Part shown: piece by piece, positions 16,031-19,081 of the stretch
How the letters are laid out: each line of letters starts with the position of its first letter
How positions within the stretch are numbered: position 1 is the first letter of the stretch
Assembly: GCA_030066455.1 (NCBI GenBank)
Contig: JASJBQ010000040.1
Location: forward strand, 1 to 19,081
DNA from: Desulfobacterales bacterium
GTDB taxonomy: Bacteria; Desulfobacterota; Desulfobacteria; Desulfobacterales; UBA5852
DNA: 19,081 nucleotides
Direction: 5' to 3'
Notes under the pieces: generated by a model
What the model saw: only the letters and a program-made list of their open reading frames with translations
What the model was told of the DNA's origin: nothing
Databases searched by the model: none
Made by a program: the position numbers and the translations under genes

Positions 16031-16785
16031 CAGAGCCTTTCGAGAATGGATTGCACTTCTTTTACGGCCGGGGAGGCGGTTTCATAAGGGGCCTGGTCGT
16101 TGAGGTCGGCCTCGATGAGCTGGTCGTCATAGGGCAGAAACCCGAGGAGGTCGAAGTCGGCCAGATGCTTTTCGAGGAACGCGCGGTCCTTGTCGCCGCG
16201 AACCTTGTTGCCCACCAGGGCGATCTTGTCCAGATGGATCTCCGTGGCCAGCCGCTGGATGTTCCGGGCCGTGTCGATGCTGCGGCGCCCGGGTTCGACC
16301 ACCACGATCAGCTTGTCCACGGACTGGGCCGTGGCACGCCCCAGGTGCTCGATGCCGGCCTCCATATCCATGACGACCACCTCGTCCCGCGATAGGACCA
16401 CGTGGGTGATGAGCGCCCGCAGCAGGGTGCTCTCGGGGCAGATGCAGCCGGCCCCGCCTTTTTTGACGCCCCCCAGGCGCATGAGCTTGATATTGTCGAG
16501 TCGCGCCGACAGGGCCTCGGGCAGGTCGTCCACCTTGGGGTTGAGCTTGAAAAAGCCGCCCACCGTCCCGGGTTGGGCTTCGGTGCGCTCGAAAATGAGA
16601 TCCTTCATTTCAGCGATGGGGGTGATATCATGGCCCCCTGCGATGCCCAGCGCCGCGGCCAGGTTGGCGTCGGGGTCCGCATCGATGGCCAGGACGTGTT
16701 TGCCCGCGTCGTTGAACGAACGGATGAGCAGGGAAGAGAAGGTGGTTTTACCGACCCCGCCTTTACCGCTGACCGCAATTTTCAT
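16030..16785 (-). CDS. cooC: CooC-type nickel-insertion ATPase (MinD/ParA-like P-loop)
   Basis: 251 residues with the deviant Walker A GKGGVGKTT (7-15), LAIDADPDANLAAALG (about 32-47), the Walker B-like VVVMDMEAGIEHLGRAT and NKVRGDKD. A CxC pair, Cys114 and Cys116 (GAGCICPE), is the nickel-binding motif of CooC dimers and separates it from plain ParA or MinD. CooC uses ATP to load nickel into the C-cluster of carbon monoxide dehydrogenase or acetyl-CoA synthase, which fits an anaerobe with the Wood-Ljungdahl pathway. No CODH gene lies in this window. AAAGGA precedes the ATG by about 9-10 nt. It is followed by an overlapping helicase gene. The symbol reflects family, not proven partner. Confidence 0.85.
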   Translation of the reverse strand: MKIAVSGKGGVGKTTFSSLLIRSFNDAGKHVLAIDADPDANLAAALGIAGGHDITPIAEMKDLIFERTEAQPGTVGGFFKLNPKVDDLPEALSARLDNIKLMRLGGVKKGGAGCICPESTLLRALITHVVLSRDEVVVMDMEAGIEHLGRATAQSVDKLIVVVEPGRRSIDTARNIQRLATEIHLDKIALVGNKVRGDKDRAFLEKHLADFDLLGFLPYDDQLIEADLNDQAPYETASPAVKEVQSILERL

Positions 16786-16974
16786 TCGTGGGGTTCCTTT
16801 CAGGTGCTGAATTCGGTTATATCATTGGAATCAGTGAGGATGGACATATAAAGATTGTAAAACATAATACACGCCCGCCCGCCGGCAAGCACTAACCGAA
16901 TCGAGCGCTTCCACACCGACGATCCGACGGATCACCGGCTGCGTTGGGAAATACCGCTACCGAAGGCAGGACCC

Positions 16975-18960
16975 ATGACGCAAGCATCCCCATCGCCGCA
17001 AGCACCGCGCATCCTGGCGCCAGCCGGCAGCCGGGCGAGTTTCCTGGCCGCCCTGGCCGCCGGGGCCGATGCGGTCTACTGCGGTTTGAAGCACCTTTCG
17101 GCCCGCATGGAGGCCAAGAACTTCGCCTTGCCCGAGCTGGCCGTACTGACCCGGCTGGCCCACGATCGCGGCGTCGGGGTTTACATCGCGCTGAACGCGC
17201 TGTTGACCGCCCGGGACCTCGACCGGGCGGCCAGCCTGGTGGACGCGCTCGTGCAGACCGTGCGCCCGGATGCCCTGATCATCCAGGATTTGGGATTGAT
17301 TCCGATAGTCCGCCGGGCGGGTTTCGAGGGCGAAATCCATCTCTCCACCCTCGCCAATGTCACCTTCCCGGCGGGACTCGCGTGGTTGCGCGCGGAGCTG
17401 GGGGTGGACCAGGTGGTGTTGCCGCGGGAACTCGACATCGATGAGATGCGGGTCATGGGCGAGGCCTGTCCCGCGGGGCTGGGGCTCGAGGTCTTTATCC
17501 ATGGGGCTCTGTGCTACGGGGTTTCGGGCCGCTGTTACTGGAGCAGTTTCCTGGGCGGCAAGAGCGGACTGCGGGGCCGCTGTGTGCAGCCCTGCCGGCG
17601 CACCTTCACCCAGCAGCGCATCCGGCGGCGGCTATTCTCCTGCATGGACCTCAGCCTGGACGTGCTGGTCAAGGTGGTGCGCACCATTCCCCAGATCCGC
17701 ACCTGGAAGATCGAAGGGCGCAAAAAGGGGCCGCACTACGTTTACTACACGGTATCCGCCTACCGCATGCTGCGGGACGAAGGCCGCGACCCGCAGGCCA
17801 AGCGGGCGGCCCTGGGGCTGCTGGAAATGGCGCTGGGCCGTCCGGGCACCCACTACCGCTTTCTGCCCCAGCGGCCTCAATCCCCCTTGCAGCCATCCGT
17901 TCAGACCGGCTCGGGGCTGCTGGTGGGCGCTGCCAAGGGCGCTTCCCCGCGCACCTTTATCGCCCCGCGAATCGCGTTGTTGCCCGGCGATCTGCTGCGG
18001 GTGGGTTACGAAGACGACAGGGGACACAATGTACAGCGGATCGCCCACCCCGTGCCGGCCCGCGGGCGCTTGACCCTCAAGCCGGCGGGGCGACGGCCGA
18101 TCCGCAAGGGCACGCCGGTGTTCCTGACCGATCGCCGGGAGCCGGCCCTGCAGAAGATGCTGGACGGTCTCGAGGCCGATGCCGCCGCCATCGTGCTGCC
18201 GCCGGTACCGGCGGAAAAGGGACGCTGGGCATCGCCCCGCGCGGCCCGCACCGGCCGGGCGGCGGTGCGGACCCTGCAGCTGCACCGGTTGCCCGTGCGC
18301 CGCGGCCGCGGTTTAGAGGCCGGTCTCTGGCTCTCCCGGTCGGCCCTGGATCAGACCCCGCGCGGCCGCTGGGCCGCCATCTGGTGGTGGCTGACGCCGG
18401 TGCTCTGGCCCGATGGGCAGGCCGCCTTGTCCGCCCTGGTCAAACGCCTGGTTGACCGCGGGGCGCGCCGCTTCGTCCTGAACGCGCCCTGGCAGCAGGG
18501 CCTCCTCAATAAAACGCGGGATCTCGACCTCTGGGCCGGGCCGTTCTGCAATCTAGCCAACCCGCTGGCCCTGGACGTCCTCAAGAAGGCCGGCTGTAGC
18601 GGCGCCTTTGTCAGCCCCGAAATGGGCCGGGAAGACTTCCTGGCCCTTCCGCCGTCAAGCCCACTGCCGCTGGGTGTGGTGGTGGCAGGGTTGTGGCCGC
18701 TGTGTCTTTCGCGGGTGCGGGCCGAGGACCTCCGTCCGGACCAGCCGTTTACCAGCCCCATGGGCGAGCAGGCCTGGGTGAGCCGCCGCAATGCGAATTT
18801 CTGGGTCTACCCCAACTGGCGGCTGGACCTGAGCCGACAGCAGGCCGAACTGGCGCGCGCGGGCTACCGTCTGTTCGTGCAGATCGAAGAACCCCTGCCG
18901 AAGGGAATCAAGCTCAAGCCGCGGCCGGGGTTGTGGAACTATAAGGTGGGATTAAAATAG
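16975..18960 (+). CDS. U32-family protein, probable Fe-S RNA hydroxylase (peptidase U32 annotation)
   Basis: 661 residues. Residues about 13-260 form a TIM-barrel-like U32 domain (ILAPAGSRASFLAALAAGADAVYCGL at the start). It contains the family signature ExFxxGALCxxxxGxCxxS (residues 172-190) and WKIEGRKKGPHYVYYTVSAYR (about 244-264). Cys180, Cys187, Cys203 and Cys223 could ligate a 4Fe-4S cluster, as shown for UbiU-type members. Characterised relatives hydroxylate tRNA U34 (TrhP) or 23S rRNA C2501 (RlhA, ~650 residues) rather than cleave proteins. The length here is near RlhA, but the C-terminal half (after about 330) is too divergent for me to assign. The ATG at 16975 is preceded by AGGACCC. 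The gene is divergent from cooC across a 189-bp gap that includes an AT-rich stretch (16840-16880). Confidence 0.85.
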   Translation: MTQASPSPQAPRILAPAGSRASFLAALAAGADAVYCGLKHLSARMEAKNFALPELAVLTRLAHDRGVGVYIALNALLTARDLDRAASLVDALVQTVRPDALIIQDLGLIPIVRRAGFEGEIHLSTLANVTFPAGLAWLRAELGVDQVVLPRELDIDEMRVMGEACPAGLGLEVFIHGALCYGVSGRCYWSSFLGGKSGLRGRCVQPCRRTFTQQRIRRRLFSCMDLSLDVLVKVVRTIPQIRTWKIEGRKKGPHYVYYTVSAYRMLRDEGRDPQAKRAALGLLEMALGRPGTHYRFLPQRPQSPLQPSVQTGSGLLVGAAKGASPRTFIAPRIALLPGDLLRVGYEDDRGHNVQRIAHPVPARGRLTLKPAGRRPIRKGTPVFLTDRREPALQKMLDGLEADAAAIVLPPVPAEKGRWASPRAARTGRAAVRTLQLHRLPVRRGRGLEAGLWLSRSALDQTPRGRWAAIWWWLTPVLWPDGQAALSALVKRLVDRGARRFVLNAPWQQGLLNKTRDLDLWAGPFCNLANPLALDVLKKAGCSGAFVSPEMGREDFLALPPSSPLPLGVVVAGLWPLCLSRVRAEDLRPDQPFTSPMGEQAWVSRRNANFWVYPNWRLDLSRQQAELARAGYRLFVQIEEPLPKGIKLKPRPGLWNYKVGLK

Positions 18961-19028
18961 ATTTTGAATCGAAGGTGCACCTGTACGGTGTGATGTCTTT
19001 TATGACGCTTAAAACCTTGTTCCTTCAT

Positions 19029-19060
19029 GTTCATTTTCTTCCACGTGGAAGAAAACGAAC
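19029..19060. repeat. Near-perfect 32-bp palindrome, possible bidirectional terminator or dispersed repeat
   Basis: TTTTCTTCCAC (19034-19044) is followed directly by its reverse complement GTGGAAGAAAA (19045-19055). After one mismatch, the symmetry extends through GTTC (19029-19032) and GAAC (19057-19060). It lies about 70 bp after the U32 stop. With A/T-rich arms and no loop it could terminate transcripts from either side. The phrase also resembles common intergenic repeats of proteobacteria. Confidence 0.55.
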
Positions 19061-19081
19061 CAAAAGAAGACGCCCGTGTCC

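Noticed and set aside
14600..16087. 495-codon plus-strand frame
   Set aside because: Antisense to the helicase gene, which has a complete motif set.

Overview
The window is GC-rich, gene-dense chromosomal DNA. It most likely comes from an anaerobic delta-proteobacterial (Desulfobacterota, Desulfosarcina-like) lineage. This is an inference from the gene mix: a CooC-type nickel ATPase, a MOT1-type molybdate/sulfate transporter, a HAMP-less Cache chemoreceptor, a PA2778/PA2779 pair, and a gene that appears to use UGA as a selenocysteine codon. No rRNA, tRNA, CRISPR array, transposase or phage gene was seen.

Left part (1-3737): a clipped small gene and a MOT1-family transporter lie on the minus strand. 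Next on the same strand is an exported tandem-rhodanese protein whose reading frame contains one in-frame TGA. The TGA sits where related rhodaneses carry a cysteine, and a bacterial SECIS-like hairpin with a GGUC loop follows at about the right distance. I annotate it as one selenoprotein gene (1651-2418), not two ORFs. A Rv2258c-type methyltransferase is divergent from it.

Middle part (3738-9694): an intergenic element bounded by 17-bp direct repeats, then three minus-strand envelope genes. Two are the adjoining PA2779 (small membrane protein) and PA2778 (lipoprotein with a C39-like peptidase and TPRs). The third is a class-3 lipase lipoprotein. UvrA, the nucleotide-excision-repair ATPase, follows.

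Right part (9695-19081): a 391-bp non-coding leader carries a close match to a sigma-28 (FliA) promoter and precedes a methyl-accepting chemotaxis protein that ends in a CheR-type pentapeptide. Then come a zinc-dependent alcohol dehydrogenase, a 60-residue unknown protein, and a two-gene cooC-helicase operon overlapping by 1 nt. Divergent from that operon is a U32-family (probably RNA-hydroxylating, Fe-S) protein, followed by a long near-perfect palindrome.

Most genes are ordinary housekeeping or accessory genes acting independently. The strongest unusual feature is the rhodanese selenoprotein. The sigma-28/chemoreceptor unit and the possible PA2778-PA2779 protease-substrate pair come next.
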